A DNA stretch of 64,000 nucleotides from Alentia gelatinosa (GCA_950022655.1 OX465592.1:5488044-5552043), one strand, 5' to 3'; shown: positions 23,828 to 35,376, counted from the stretch's first letter. Numbers and translations: made by a program. Notes: generated by a model not told the origin, from the sequence alone.

Positions 23828-23985
23828 GAATAGGGAACCCAAATTTCCGGAGAGAGAAAGTAAAAGTTACTCGGGGCTTGGAAAAATTACTCCCTGCGGT
23901 GAAGGCCTTGGGCAGTAATTTTTCGGAGCCTTACCGAATACTTTGACTTTCTCTCACCAAAATGTAGTTTCTCTCTATTCCCAAA
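23828..23985. mobile_element. foldback element, 'GGGCAGTAATTTTT' family, copy 2
   Basis: GGAATAGGGAACCCAAATTT with AAAAATTACTCCC on the left and GGGCAGTAATTTTTCGGAGC with GACTTTCTCTC and CTCTATTCCC on the right form one long stem, as in the 18356 copy. Confidence 0.8.
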
Positions 23986-24187
23986 TGGGCCCCAGGTTGC
24001 TGTGCCTGTCAGGGGAAAATCCAAAACATTGCAAAATTTTATTTCGTAATCAGACCAAAGTTAATATTCAAAGACTTGAAGCAAGTCTCACCCCCAGCCT
24101 CCCTCCCCCCTCCCTCACCCGACCCCACACAGACGCTCAGAGACCACGAGTGACGCCTGACCGTAGCTCCTCCTTCACTCGTGCTCG

Positions 24188-24195
24188 TGACGTCA
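24188..24195. promoter_or_regulatory. perfect CRE palindrome upstream of SLC34
   Basis: TGACGTCA lies about 500 bp upstream of the SLC34 TATA box, in the GC-richer stretch that leads into the gene. A CREB/ATF site is the family reading of this palindrome; occupancy is inference. Confidence 0.4.
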
Positions 24196-24688
24196 CAGAC
24201 AGGCCCCCCAACCAAGGTCAAGGTCACCCACAGCTGTCAGAACTCATCTCAGCGTTTGGGTATGAAATCGCAGTGAAAGTATGCTTTCTGTGAGTGTGTG
24301 TTAGGTGATAGTGGGTGTCTGGAACGTATGCGGGTGTCGGATCAGGATTTGCGCGGGAAAATGGTCAGATATCGTCTGCCGACGCGGCGTTCGTCACACG
24401 TGGCCCGGTCATGCCCGCCTGACCTCATTAGCATATCACTGACACGATTGGACGACGTCAACACCGCACCGCTCTCATTCGCATCCGCGTAGGAAAATAA
24501 TCCTCCTGGATGCTTGGTGTTTTATGTACACAAATAAACCTGTGGGTGTTGGGTAAATACTGCAGTATGCTAAATAAGTGTTTGTGTGTGTGTTAACGGT
24601 GGGATTTCTGAGAATCGCGGAATGTTTGCGGAGAATTTTGTTTTGAGTGGCGTGCGCGGAGGGATGACCTAGTTTGGGGGCGGGTCCG

Positions 24689-24722
24689 TATATAAGCCTG
24701 ATGGAGTGTGCGTACGACATCA
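24689..24722 (+). promoter_or_regulatory. SLC34 core promoter: TATA box and predicted start
   Basis: TATATAAG at 24689-24696 sits in a GC-rich setting (GGGCGGGTCCG). About 33 bp downstream, the A at 24722 in CATCAGACTT is a plausible initiator. This leaves a 5' UTR of about 64 bases before the ATG at 24786. An inverted CCAAT (ATTGG) lies at about 24447. Confidence 0.65.
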
Positions 24723-24785
24723 GACTTGACTGACACCTCAGAGAACCAACACTCAGTCGCTAAGACACACACAGACAGAGCCGCA

Positions 24786-24869
24786 ATGACTGGGATTCAG
24801 GCTCAGAACCATGTGGCCCAGAAGAAGGACCCGGCCACCCCGCCTCCCGAATACGCACAGACAGAGCAG
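24786..24869 (+). CDS. SLC34 (SLC34A2-like): SLC34 exon 1 (start exon)
   Basis: 28 codons from ATG in GCCGCAATGA context to the donor CAG|GTAAGT, phase 0. It encodes the cytoplasmic N-terminus with the first PPEY motif. Confidence 0.9.
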
Positions 24870-27800
24870 GTAAGTGCCCATTTACTGCCACCTCACGTTA
24901 TCATTGTTTGGGGGGTTCCGTTGGGGGTTACCTCAAATCTGACCGGTTGGTTTTTCGCCCGCCACTCTCTCAGGTGCCACAGAAGGCTGGGGCGGCCAAC
25001 GTGGATGCGATAACGGCCGCCATTCCGCTGCTGATCAGCCATGCTCAGGAGAAAGACGGCAGCCCCCCGCCAGAGTACACGGAGGTGGATTTTGAGTGTA
25101 CCAAGCATGATGGCGAGGATACACTGGAGGAGGATGAGGACCCGTGGAGAATGCCCGTCCTTGAAGACTGTGGGCCGGCGTGGAGCGGTGGGTATTTCGT
25201 GCTGACAGAGAAAAGGGTGGCCATGATTCTGATTGATCTTTATAGGGCAGAAAGTGGGCGGAGCTTACGGGAGTGATTGACAGGGAGCCGGCACGCGTCG
25301 CCGGCTTCCAGAACCGGCGCGGACCGGTTCCCGGAGTCGCTAAAATCTCGTCTGCTTCTGTCAATTGCCTATCAGCGGGGGCGTATTGTCGTGGGGGACG
25401 GTTTGACTTGTGGTAGATTGTCACTTGGCTTTTATGCACTCTGGCCTGCCTGGTTTGCTCGTCAATAGAAAGGCGGGAATTGTTGGTAAAGCAAATTGTC
25501 GGCTGCGAAATAAAAAGTCCAGGGGACGCAGCAGGCGATGCAGGAAGGCGCGAAACCGGCATCGCCTCCGAATCAACCCAAATAAATCCGGTATCTGAGA
25601 GAAAAACGAAACAAAAAGGGTCTGGTGTTATTATCCCCATAAACCTTCAGACAAACTCCCCTCAGATTTGTAGCGATCAGGATTCTGAAAAGTAGGAAAA
25701 AGAAGAATAGAACTGGGACAAGTCGCCCAGAAATACCAGAGATCTAGGGCCGGGGAGTGGGGATCTAAATCCACCACCAATGTTTTCCAATTAACCGTTC
25801 AGACCCCACAGATTTCTAAGAATTAAAAAGAAAGAAGACATACGACTTCTAACCCTTGTGGAAGAGAGAAATCGGCCAGAAATTTGGGTGCGGGAGGGGG
25901 CATACAACTCCACACAGATGCTTTTGGAGAACATTTTCTTTCTGAAGATCTCAGTTCTGTACTTAATCAGTCAAAAGATCCCTGAGCTAAGGACACAAGA
26001 AAAGCATTTATCTGAATCACTGCATCCTCCATATTTTACCGCGGACCGAATTTCAATCCTGGTGAGAAATGAGATCAGCTTTTCCCATGTCATTTTTGCG
26101 CACATCACTGAATTATTTCTGTATTACTAGGATGTTGGGGACCTCGCATCCTCAAGAGAAATCTTTTTCATATTACACAGCAACCAAGGCAGGCCAGAAA
26201 CTGCATCATTCAAATTGTCGCCAGTCAGATGTTGGATCCTGTTTATGTTATATTATTAGTTCCTGTTATTAAATATAACTCGCTTTCAGGAAGTAACCAC
26301 AAAACCGTTACTTTCAGATTCTACGTCAGGTAAGGAAACCTACATATTTGTCGCAATTAATAAATGTTCGTCCAGACAGTGGGTTTTAATGGCATCTTCT
26401 GTTCTTTTTTCTCGTCTGTGTAACAGAGCTGGGAACGAGCGGGCGTTTCAAACTGGTCGCTACAGGGATCGCTAAGGGCGTCGGGCTCCTGGCTCTTCTC
26501 TACTTCTTCATCTGCTCCCTGGACTTCCTCAGTTCTGGCTTCCGATTGGTCGGCGGAAAAGCTGCAGGTGAGTTCAGTGAACCGCGAACACCGGGGTTCT
26601 CCACCAGTGTAAATGTGAGGAAACATGGGACCGGAGTTCAGTAAACTGCAAACTACAGTGTTAATATGAGGAAATGGGGGCCCTGAGTTCAGTGTACCGC
26701 AAATAGCAGTGGTAATATGATGAAATGCGGGATAGCCGCAGGTCAGTTCAGTGAACTGCGAACAAACGGGGTTCTCCACCAGTGTTGATACGAGGAAACA
26801 TGGGAAAGTCGCAGGTGAGTTCAGTGAACTGCGAACACGGGGGGGGGGGGGGTCTCCACCAGTATTAGTATGAGGATATGTGGGAAAACTGCAGGTGAGG
26901 TCAGTGAACTGCGAACACCGGGGGTTCTCCACCAGTATTAGTATGAGGATATGTGGGAAAACTGCAGGTGAGTTCAGTGAACTGCGAACACCGGGGGTTC
27001 TCCACCAGTATTAGTATGAGGATATTTGGGAAAACTGCAGGTGAGTTCAGTGAACTGCGAACACCAATGTTGACATGAGGAAACGGGGTTAAGGGCTGGT
27101 TCCACCAACACAATAGATTTGCCATGGTATATCTTGTTTTATCTTATGCGATGTTGCGATGTGTCATACCCCCATTGTGTCGAAAAGTAGCATGCAATGT
27201 CGTGTGTCTATTATGCTGCGACACCTCAAGACACATCACTACAAATAGGCACGCGATTATTCAAACCTATCCCGATTTAGCAAGACAACCAAATCACGAC
27301 CAATCTCGCTATATCTTGTGTGTCTGTGGAATCAGCACTTAAGCGTGGGCTAGTTTGCATCCTTGTATGTCCTGACAACATAGTCGGAGGGACATATAAA
27401 ATGAAAAAAAAAGGATTAAGAAATCGTCCACCTCCCCTGTTTTCTTATTACAGTAAAAAAAAACCAATCAAAATATATGCTTTTGTTTCTAAATGAACCA
27501 AGGCCATGTGGTATGTAAGAACATGTTTTATCTATTCGTCTGATGCGTACAGCTCGTATTCTAAATAAAAAGAACTGCCAGGGTCATGGTGTAAATCCAA
27601 CTGAACAGTTTGGACGTTAAACTACCCAAAAAAACAAATCATGACGGTAACTTACATCCAAGCACGGTTCAAAAAGGAGTCTTATCATCAGTAAAAAGAA
27701 GAGGAGTTGAGTAAGGAGCGTCTGATCTCCAGAGTGGGATGGTCGGTAGAGGGACATACTCTGGGAACTTTAATCAGACTAAAGTTGAAGGAGTTGAGTC

Positions 27801-30800
27801 AGGAGTGGTGTCTGATCTCTGGAGTAGGCTGGTGGTTCCTGGAAGTAAAATCCGTGCCGACGTCAGCAGTCATCGTACGCGTATCTCGAGTTGTTGTAGC
27901 AGAGTGGGTCCTTATCTAGTCAGCAGATAACGTGATGCACGACCAGTCGTCAAGTGAGCGCCTATCTCTACCAGGAGTGGCGGCTTATCAGGATAATACG
28001 TCCACTTATCGGTACAACATAGGATTAGCTGCAGATAACCTTCCTCAAGTTGTCTTGGATCTTTTGCTGAGCTCGTGGTGGGAGGGGGTGATGATTCATT
28101 GATAAGCAGTCATTAAATTTGACATCATTAAATTAAATTTTTTACTTAAGAATTTATTTATGCTGTGGAGTGCTTTGGCTATGTAGCCGTTTCGAGTGCC
28201 CTCCCAGTGTGGAAGTTTGACATTTCTTCACCTTGAAAGCTGTGATAATAAACAATTCAATACAAAATTCAGAGCTGATACACTTTCCAACTTACAATCA
28301 GTAGGCAGCTAGTTTTGCTACCTCAAGATTCGTAAGTCAAAATAATTATATTGTAATCAAGAAAAGGTGGGATCATTTAAAAAATTGTCTGTTTGATGCA
28401 CACCTGTTTTCGAAAATGATGTTCTTTTTAATAATTTCCTGATGAATTTTTAACCTTTGATCATGATGGCAATGGACTATGCAAAGATTTTGTTTCCTTC
28501 TAGCTTCCTATAACAGTAGATTTCACATGGAAAATATTTCTTCCTTTTTACATGACCCCAACTGACATCCTTGATTATTTCCACATGTGTCCACAACTGA
28601 CATCCCTGCTGACCTGGTGTTTTTTGTGTTCGTTTAGGAGGAGCATTCCGGTCGAACGCGCTGCTGCAGAACCCAGTGGCGGGGTTGATGATTGGCATCC
28701 TGGCGACAGTCCTCGTCCAAAGCTCGTCCACCTCGACATCGATCGTTGTTACCATGGTCGCCTCAGGAAGTGAGTAGTGAACGATAATCTCTACCTCCCC
28801 GGGTATGTCCTTCAGTAAGAAGGAGAATGTGCAACTATCACGGTTACTGGAAAACTTGCCCGATATGAAGTCGCTCAGGGATTTCATAGATAACTCGCCC
28901 CAATACAAAGTCACCCCGATACAAAGTCGCACTGGGATTTCATGGAGAACTCTCCCCAATACAAAGTCTTTTAGGTATTTCATAGAAACTACTCAGGGGG
29001 AAATCCAGATTGGGCGAGTTCGTCTCGGGACGAGAACATCCTGGTTTGACTTGGTTTTGGGGTGAGTTATCAAGAATTCCTCTGACCTTGACGTGGATGC
29101 GGAGCGAGCTCTTTCTTTCTTTCTTTCTTTCTTTCTTTTTTTCTTTCTTTCAATGTAGCATCAGTCACATCTTTAAGTCATCAGTAGATCATATACAATC
29201 TATATAATACCTAATTCCCAATAATTTAGTTAAAATATAAAATGAATGAAGTCTTGCTTACAGTGCCTCGCTGTGCTGTATTGTAGTGAATGTTTTTGTG
29301 GGAGCTTGTCTAATCACATATTGCTTGTTGTTTCAGTCATGGACGTACGGCCGGCCATTCCCATCATCATGGGTGCAAACATTGGCACATCGGTCACCAA
29401 CACCATCGTCTCCATGGCCCAGTCCGCAGACCGCAACCAGTTCCGGCGCGCCTTCGCCGGTGCCACGGTCCACGACATGTTCAACTGGGTCTCCGTCATC
29501 GTGCTGCTGCCGCTCGAGGTCGCCACTGGTACGTGCTGATTCCAAGTACTTGGTGTTTATATGTGGGGAGCATCTGGAGTGCATAGTGTACCCTAGTCCC
29601 CTGATCATCGAGAATCGTGTAAATAAACAATACTCCGTGAGATTGGATGCAGTCATCGTCATCGAGGTGAAGCCAAGTAACTAATACAGTACATCCCAAC
29701 AAGTGGAGTATTGTTGATTTAACTAAGCCCTTTCAATGACATTAAATGACCATGGCGTAGTATTGTCACTTTATGTGGGTGATTGTTGCATATAATTTTT
29801 TTAGTGTTATTCCTATGACTAAACTTGTACCAGGGGTGAGTTAAACTTTTAGACGGAACTGGTTAAAACATTGGCAGAGTATATACTTTTGCATTGACAT
29901 AGTTTCTGTGACGGATATTACAGGGATATGATTTAAATATAAAACAACACACCCGTCCCGCTGCTCTTTATGTCACGTGGTCAGGCCAGGACGAAAACGT
30001 CAGCCTCTCTACATAACTTAGAATTACTGCACCCCCAGCAGCAGTATGTAACTATAGATCGGAAATGGGTGTATAGGAATATGAATTTCGGGAATATGAT
30101 AAATGTAAAACAACATACCATGGTCGTACATCATATAAGTATGTTAATAGACCGATCATGGGGTTGGTGTAAGCAGCACTTTGGACACCTCCCTGCTGCT
30201 TCCGACAACTTGACAGGAGATCACACAGTGACTTAACTCTCGTCTTTTTGTCTTTCAGGTTACTTGTTCCACGCGACGGCGGCGGCCACAGCCGTGTTCC
30301 GCACTCAGGCAGGGTCCGGTGCTGCGAAACGTGACCTGCTCAAGACCATCACCAAACCCTTCACCAAGCTGGTGATCCAGCTCGACAAGAAGGTGCTCGA
30401 GGCGATGGCCACCGGGGATGACGAGCTCGCCAGCCACAGCCTCATCAAGGTCAGTACCAGAGATACCCACAGGGAAGAGCCTGGAAAAGCCTGGAATTAG
30501 GCTTCCAAGCCTGGAAATGCCTGGAATTCTCACAGAGAGCCTGGAAAAATCTGGAACAGCCTGGAAAATTTATTTTTGCATAACATGAATTATTTAGACT
30601 ATAAAATTCTTTTATTTGAGCTTCATTCATGGCAATACAACTGCAGAGATGCAGTGTACAGTCAGAGAGATAGCGATCCCCAGTCAGGGTATAATCAGGA
30701 TTCTGATTTTTTCCGGTATGTCTTTCAGAGATGTCAGTTTTCCGGTTATGTCCGGGTTTTGCTAGTGCACCAAGTCTTGATTATGAGATAAAATGAGGAT

Positions 30801-33156
30801 TTAGATATTTTCCAGATTTTTGTCTACCTCTCTGCTTTTTATATAATCATATTTTTGGGGTCCACCAAATTTCATATTAGTGATATTATTATTACTGAAA
30901 AATTCCTTGTTCTCTGGTTTCTCTTTCCCCTGGGGTCATGTGCGGAATTTACAGTAGAACCCCGCCTAACGGACACCCCGCGTAAGCGGACACCCCGCGT
31001 AAGCGGACACCCCGCGTAAGCGGACAGTTATTTCGGTACGAAAAGGCCTAAAACCCCGTGTAAGCGGACACTTCCAACGGACACCCTACCCAAAATAGAT
31101 TAATCTGTCTTTTTTTCAGTGTTTATTAGTATATTCATAGAAAATAGATTTTGTAATTCAAGGTTTAATAACTTCGGACCCAATTAAGGTATCAGAAAAT
31201 TGATTTCAGATCTATTATCGCCTCTGTCTGCCCTACATATCGATATATAACACATATATATTGGACTGGAGGAAACTTGAAAACCCCGCGTAAGCGGACA
31301 CCCCGCGTAAGCGGACACCCCGCGTAAGCGGGCACTTTGGCCCGGAACGGAGGGTGTCCGCTTACGCGGGGTTTTACTGTATATTGAAAAAAATATTAGC
31401 TAGCCGTCTTTGCAGTAATACCAGCAGTAAAGCTTGTAACGGGATAAAGTCTTGGGAGTCACTTATTTAGTTTACTATGCCTCAGACCTGATAGTAACCT
31501 TACATTCCTGTGACTTGGTTAGGTGTGGGTAGAGAATGAAACCTGTTTCTCTTCTCGCTAACAGAAGTGGTGCAGTTATGAGAAGTCTGTGAACCTGGTG
31601 AACGAAACCCTGACGGTCAACTCCACCGACTCGGGTCTTCAGAACGTCACGGCACTCGTCAACAAGACCGTCAAGACTCCAGTGGAGCCATGTAAGTCGT
31701 CGAACCAAGGTTGATCGCTAAATGCATCCCCCCCCCCCCCCCCAAAAAAAAAAAAAAATTCTGATAATTTTTTTTTTTTTTAAGCTGCCACTGAAAGCAT
31801 ATACCACGTCCTACCTAATTATTGATAATTATAATTGAAAAAAAAGTTAAATGTACATGTGGGAGTAGATATTTTTAAAGTCTGGTCTTATTTAAACCAT
31901 ACAAACACTGCTCAAGCCTTTTAGAAGCTTTCTTTATCACCAAACTGTACTAAAATGATTATCAGATACAGGTTGCTGAAGTGTAAGGATTGTGGCAGGA
32001 CATTGGGTGTGAAGTAGGTGGGAATGGGTCGGCTTAGAGAGTGAGTGGGCAGAGATTAGGACATGGATACTTGCTAGAGGGTAGTATATAATTATACGTT
32101 CTACATTGTGTGTGGTAATGTACTGATCAGTAACTGTATGTTGCTTGTGTTGCAGGCTGGTTCCTCTTTCACGACACGGGCATGACAGACACAGTGGTGG
32201 GCCTTATCCTGCTCGCCGTCTCGCTCGCCATGCTCTGCTCGTGCCTCATCTTCATGGTGAAGATCCTCCACTCCATGCTACGGGGACGTATCGCCATGGT
32301 CATCAAAAAGACCATCAATGCTGACTTCCCGGGCTGCTGCTCTTTCCTCACGGGCTACGTGGCAATGCTGGTAGGTGCCGGGATGACCATCCTCGTGCAG
32401 AGCAGCTCGGTGTTCACATCGGCCATGACACCGCTTGTCGGTCTCGGCGTTATTGAGATAGAGCGCATGTACCCACTCACCTTGGGCTCTAACATAGGCA
32501 CAACGGCAACGGGGGTGCTGGCAGCGTTGGCAGCGCCGGGTGACAAGCTGGCTGCTGCCCTGCAGATCGCCTTTGCTCACCTCTTCTTCAACATCAGTGG
32601 CATCCTGCTTTACTACCCAGTGCCAGCCATGCGCGTGCCCATCCGGCTCGCCAAGGTAATGGGCAACACAACGGCCACCTACCGCTGGTTTGCCATCTTC
32701 TACCTGATCATGATGTTCTTCGTGCTGCCCACACTGGTGTTCTCGCTGTCGCTGCTGGGCATGCTGCCCCTGCTCGTCGTGCTCAGTGTGGTCTTCTTGT
32801 TCACGACCATCATCATCATCATCAACGTCCTCCAGGAGAAGCGGCCCTCTGCCCTGCCTGCCCGTCTCCGCAACTGGGAGTGCCTGCCGGAGTGCCTTCA
32901 CTCTCTCGATCCCCTGGATCGCTTGTTCCGTAAACTGTTGGCGCTTTTCAGGAAGTGCTGCCCCTGCTCATGTCTGCAGCCCAAGAAGCCAGCCCCAGTG
33001 GCCGAGCCTGCCTCAGAGCACCTCACAGTGGCCGTAGAACTAACCGACAGCACCACGCCGTCACCGAACACCAGCGCCACAAACTCGCAGGCCACGAGTG
33101 TGTGCAGCTCGCGCTCTACGAGTTTACTCATCATCGCCAAGAACTCGGCCTTGTGA
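24786..33156 (+). CDS. SLC34 (SLC34A2-like): SLC34-type sodium-dependent phosphate cotransporter (NaPi-II), 8 exons, complete
   Basis: Coding exons: 24786-24869, 24974-25187, 26427-26567, 28638-28769, 29337-29528, 30259-30449, 31565-31691, 32156-33156. All introns are GT-AG and phases join without a break, giving 693 aa; vertebrate NaPi-II proteins are close to this length. The family imports inorganic phosphate with sodium across apical plasma membranes. Diagnostic features are the two QSSS motifs of the inverted transport repeats (residues 174-177 in [11 protein letters not shown] and 442-445 in [11 protein letters not shown]), each followed by a GANIGT or GSNIGT motif. A large extracellular loop has N-X-S/T sites at 331, 337, 345 and 351 between Cys321 and Cys361, matching the family's disulphide loop. 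The cytoplasmic tail has a Cys cluster (628-633) and ends NSAL, a class I PDZ-type terminus. The N-terminus carries two PPEY motifs (20-23, 60-63). Orthology within SLC34A1/2/3 cannot be set by eye. Confidence 0.96.
24974..25187 (+). CDS. SLC34 (SLC34A2-like): SLC34 exon 2
   Basis: Acceptor CTCTCTCAG|GTGCC; ends GGAGCG|GTGGGT in phase 1. It holds the second PPEY motif, an acidic run (EEDEDPW) and the conserved DPW...W segment before the first membrane span. Confidence 0.9.
25188..26426 (+). other. SLC34 intron 2
   Basis: Intron without a recognised gene. A GC-rich 5' part produces open frames on both strands that have no family resemblance. Confidence 0.6.
26427..26567 (+). CDS. SLC34 (SLC34A2-like): SLC34 exon 3
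   Basis: It encodes the first hydrophobic segment ([16 protein letters not shown]) and [11 protein letters not shown]. The donor GCTGCAG|GTGAGT is the seed of the intronic 73-bp array that follows. Confidence 0.93.
26568..27080 (+). repeat. 73-bp array carrying copies of the SLC34 exon 3 donor
   Basis: The array starts at the exon 3 splice donor. Each later unit repeats CTGCAG|GTGAGTTCAGTGAA and ends CACCAGTATTAGTATGAGGA. Donor-like GT positions are 26742 (GGTCAG), 26815, 26895, 26968 and 27041 (GGTGAG), the last three 73 bp apart; units between 26630 and 26700 have lost the GT. A G-run lies at 26839. Minus-strand open frames across it are repeat artefacts. Confidence 0.92.
27081..28500 (+). 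other. SLC34 intron 3, remainder
   Basis: A SINE tail remnant lies near 27590-27645 (AACAGTTTGGACGTTAAACT) and two diverged copies of a ~95-bp unit (GGAGTTGAGTAAGGAGCGTC) at 27700-27845. No exon seen. Confidence 0.5.
28521..28575 (+). repeat. dispersed repeat 'CACATGGAAAATATTTC', copy 1
   Basis: CACATGGAAAATATTTCTTC and CATGACCCCAACTGACATCC recur in introns of IGBP1 at 43606-43662 and 48871-48923, all in plus orientation and the first and third a short distance before an exon. Confidence 0.65.
28638..28769 (+). CDS. SLC34 (SLC34A2-like): SLC34 exon 4 (first QSSS)
   Basis: Acceptor GTTCGTTTAG|GAGG, donor GGAA|GTGAGT. It encodes [20 protein letters not shown] and the following STSIVV of the first transport repeat. 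Confidence 0.95.
29111..29150. repeat. (CTTT)n microsatellite
   Basis: Uninterrupted CTTT units in SLC34 intron 4. Confidence 0.9.
29337..29528 (+). CDS. SLC34 (SLC34A2-like): SLC34 exon 5
   Basis: Acceptor GTTGTTTCAG|TCATG, donor CACTG|GTACGT. It encodes [19 protein letters not shown] and a [13 protein letters not shown] segment, strongly SLC34-like. Confidence 0.95.
30259..30449 (+). CDS. SLC34 (SLC34A2-like): SLC34 exon 6
   Basis: Acceptor TGTCTTTCAG|GTTAC, donor ATCAAG|GTCAGT, ends phase 0. It encodes the start of the large extracellular loop. The downstream intron begins with several loose AGCCTGGAAA repeats. Confidence 0.93.
30952..31379. mobile_element. non-autonomous DNA transposon, 'CAGTRAAACCCC' family, 428 bp
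   Basis: Ends CAGTAGAACCCCGCCTAAC and GCGGGGTTTTACTG are inverted, flanked by TA (30950-30951, 31380-31381). GACACCCCGCGTAAGCG repeats lie inside both ends. Located in SLC34 intron 6. Confidence 0.88.
31565..31691 (+). CDS. SLC34 (SLC34A2-like): SLC34 exon 7 (glycosylated loop)
   Basis: Acceptor TCGCTAACAG|AAGTGG, donor GCCAT|GTAAGT. It carries four N-glycosylation sequons in 21 residues and the first loop cysteine. Confidence 0.93.
31727..31780. repeat. poly-C/poly-A junction tract
   Basis: A C-run directly followed by an A-run, then a T-run; the same C-then-A arrangement appears at 38430-38455. Confidence 0.8.
32156..33156 (+). CDS. SLC34 (SLC34A2-like): SLC34 exon 8 (second repeat and tail)
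   Basis: One 1,001-bp exon codes the whole C-terminal half including the second QSSS, with stop TGA at 33154-33156. It contrasts with the seven small exons before it. Confidence 0.96.
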
Positions 33157-34040
33157 TGATGGACGGCGTCCTCTGGGCATGTTGTAGAGGCATTTATTAT
33201 ACTAAGTAGGGACATCACGTACATAATCTGTGATTTATTTACTGTGGGGCCATAAGACTTGCTAGGTTAAGACATATCGCAACTTAATCTCTTAGTGTCA
33301 ACTCTCAGAAGGCTCTGACGAGTCGCCAAGGTGCTGATTAATGTTTGCAGAAGGTGACCTTTACATTCCTCGAAAATCTCATTCAAGGTCAGATAAAAGC
33401 AGAGTTTTTTAACTCTGATCATTTAGTTAAACATCTTAAGCTTCATACCACGCTTCGTCTGAGAAATCTTACAAGCTCATCAAGTAATGTTTCGCAGACA
33501 GTACAAGCTAAATATGTTTAATTATTTATACCTCAAATGTTGATAATTATTTGAATATTTACCAAAAAAACATCAATATTTACCAAAAAAAACGTCAAGC
33601 TGCTATTCACAAGTGTGATGGAACTAACTTCAAAGTGTGTGCGTATTTGTTCATACCAGCATACTTTGCAGAGTATGCTGGTATGCAAAGCAGAGATGGG
33701 TAAATGTAACAATTACCAGCATAGGTATATAATAAGTTGTGTAACTTTCTCCGCATGTGACAATGCAAAAGGATAAGTACTTGAAGATGATACAAAGTGC
33801 AGGAGGTTCAATTGATAATCTCGTACAAATAGGATCTCATATTAACGGAAAAAAGCTTCAGTTTGATGCGTACGCTCATGTACGCAAGGATAAAACTATT
33901 CATGTTATGGTTGTGTAAGTTATTATTGGGAAGATTGAGTGTCTTCACAAAGGTGAGAGAGTTTACAAGGTGAAAGATTTACAAAGTAAGAATGTGCAAG
34001 GTGCAGATGAAGTGTGAAAATAAACCCAGGTATGCGGCAT
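33157..34040 (+). other. SLC34 3' UTR, candidate
   Basis: The stop codon is followed by AT-rich sequence. A perfect hairpin (ATACCAGCATACT / AGTATGCTGGTAT) lies at 33655-33687. The first good AATAAA is at 34019-34024, a second at 34243. The 3' end of the mRNA is therefore inferred near 34040 or 34260. Confidence 0.45.
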
Positions 34041-34379
34041 GTATGGAAGTAAATATGATGAAAGACTGATATTGGAAATTGAATCGAGACACAAGTTTGG
34101 TTAGCCATTTGGGGAAGATTTATTTTGTGCATTGCTTCTTTTCGGTTGGCTTTGTTTTTATTCAGACGTGTGAAATTATTAGCTCGGTTAAGGCGAATTC
34201 AGAATTTATTCTGATGTACAACTTATATTATTATTTTACAAGGAATAAAAATATCTCAAAATACCTTCCAAGTCATGTTTCAGATTCTTTAAATGCAGTT
34301 TCCATTTTAGACCCGATTCACGAAGAAGGATGTCACCAAATAAGTCATGCAAAGATTTGTTTCATATATCAGTAAAATA

Positions 34380-34800
34380 TATAGAAAAATATAAAAATTT
34401 AATATATAGAAAATGAAAAAAAAGGCACGTCACCATGCTAACTTCTATGGGAAGGCCATCTGAAAATAAGTGCTTTACTATTAGTGTCCATGGGAAACGG
34501 TCAAACTGCAATATTTTGACTTCGTGGCTACATGACACTGATGTTCTATTGCTATTTTCAAATAATTTTGGATTCTGATAGTTGGGAACATATCCAAATG
34601 CAAAATGCTAAAAAAATATCAGGTCACCATGCTAACTTCTATGGGAAGGCCATCTGGAGAAGCTAAGTGCTTAAGTATTGGTGTCTAAGGAAAACTGCGA
34701 TATTTTCATGAAATCAGATGGCAGCACCTGTTTAGAATTTAGTTCTGAGTATAGATATAGGGGGCACTGCCACACCTACCCACATTTGTCTTTAACCTCA
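34380..34800 (+). repeat. dispersed repeat with internal duplication, copy 1
   Basis: Two internal units (CACCATGCTAACTTCTATGG, GGAAGGCCATCTG, AAGTGCTTA) and a right end CTACCCACATTTGTCTTTAA match 62880-63243 over some 350 bp in the same orientation. Confidence 0.8.
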
Positions 34801-34904
34801 TTTCCGAGCGAAATGGCCCCTTAAAGGTTTTCAGTCTGTCGATGAGGCCATGTAGTATATATAGGCACCAGTCTACCCACCTCACACACACCATAAACCA
34901 GCAA

Positions 34905-35152
34905 TCAAGATGTTTGGGAGTGTTGTCCCTACACTGTCCCGTCAGATTTGATAGAGTGTCCCTGGAAAGTGTCCCCTTAAGTGGGGTTAAGAAGCAATTT
35001 GTAACGAAATTAGTCCCCTTAAGTGGGGTGTCCCATAAATCAGGATGTCCTCTTAATCACGATTAAAATACTCTTTATTAGAGGGAAGAATTTCCGTTCC
35101 AAGCAAATTGGCCCCTTAAGGGAGGTGTCCCAGAAACGTGGTTTCACTGTAC
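34905..35152. mobile_element. 'CAGTRAAACCCC' family relic
   Basis: CCCCTTAAGTGGGGT motifs repeat and the right end GTGGTTTCACTGTA is a family terminus; the left end is missing. Confidence 0.6.
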
Positions 35153-35284
35153 CACAGTTTTGATGACACCATAATTTTTATCAAGGATCATCTTAAAATT
35201 ACAAGAAATTCATAATACTTGGTAGCCTGTGCTTAACATATTGATTGTATTCTCAATGTACAAATGTAAACAAGACGGCTCATT

Positions 35285-35306
35285 CAGAATTTATAGCAGC
35301 TTTATT
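35285..35306 (-). terminator. FMC1: FMC1 polyadenylation signal
   Basis: AATAAA on the minus strand at 35306-35301 lies 71 bp past the FMC1 stop codon, so the transcript probably ends near 35285. Confidence 0.6.
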
Positions 35307-35376
35307 AAAGTATAGTATAAGGTATTTACAAAAGAGCACGTTTCATCGTAGAACGGGAATAAGTTGACGGCAGGGT

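Noticed and set aside
25035..25640. A 201-codon minus-strand open frame over SLC34 exon 2.
   Set aside because: Antisense shadow of a GC-rich exon and intron; the plus-strand exon matches SLC34.
26357..26932. A 191-codon minus-strand frame with repeated [14 protein letters not shown] segments.
   Set aside because: It is produced by the 73-bp splice-donor array; the repeated peptide mirrors the DNA unit.
32278..32901. A 207-codon minus-strand frame opposite SLC34 exon 8.
   Set aside because: Antisense shadow of a strongly conserved coding exon; low-complexity His/Asp/Glu composition.
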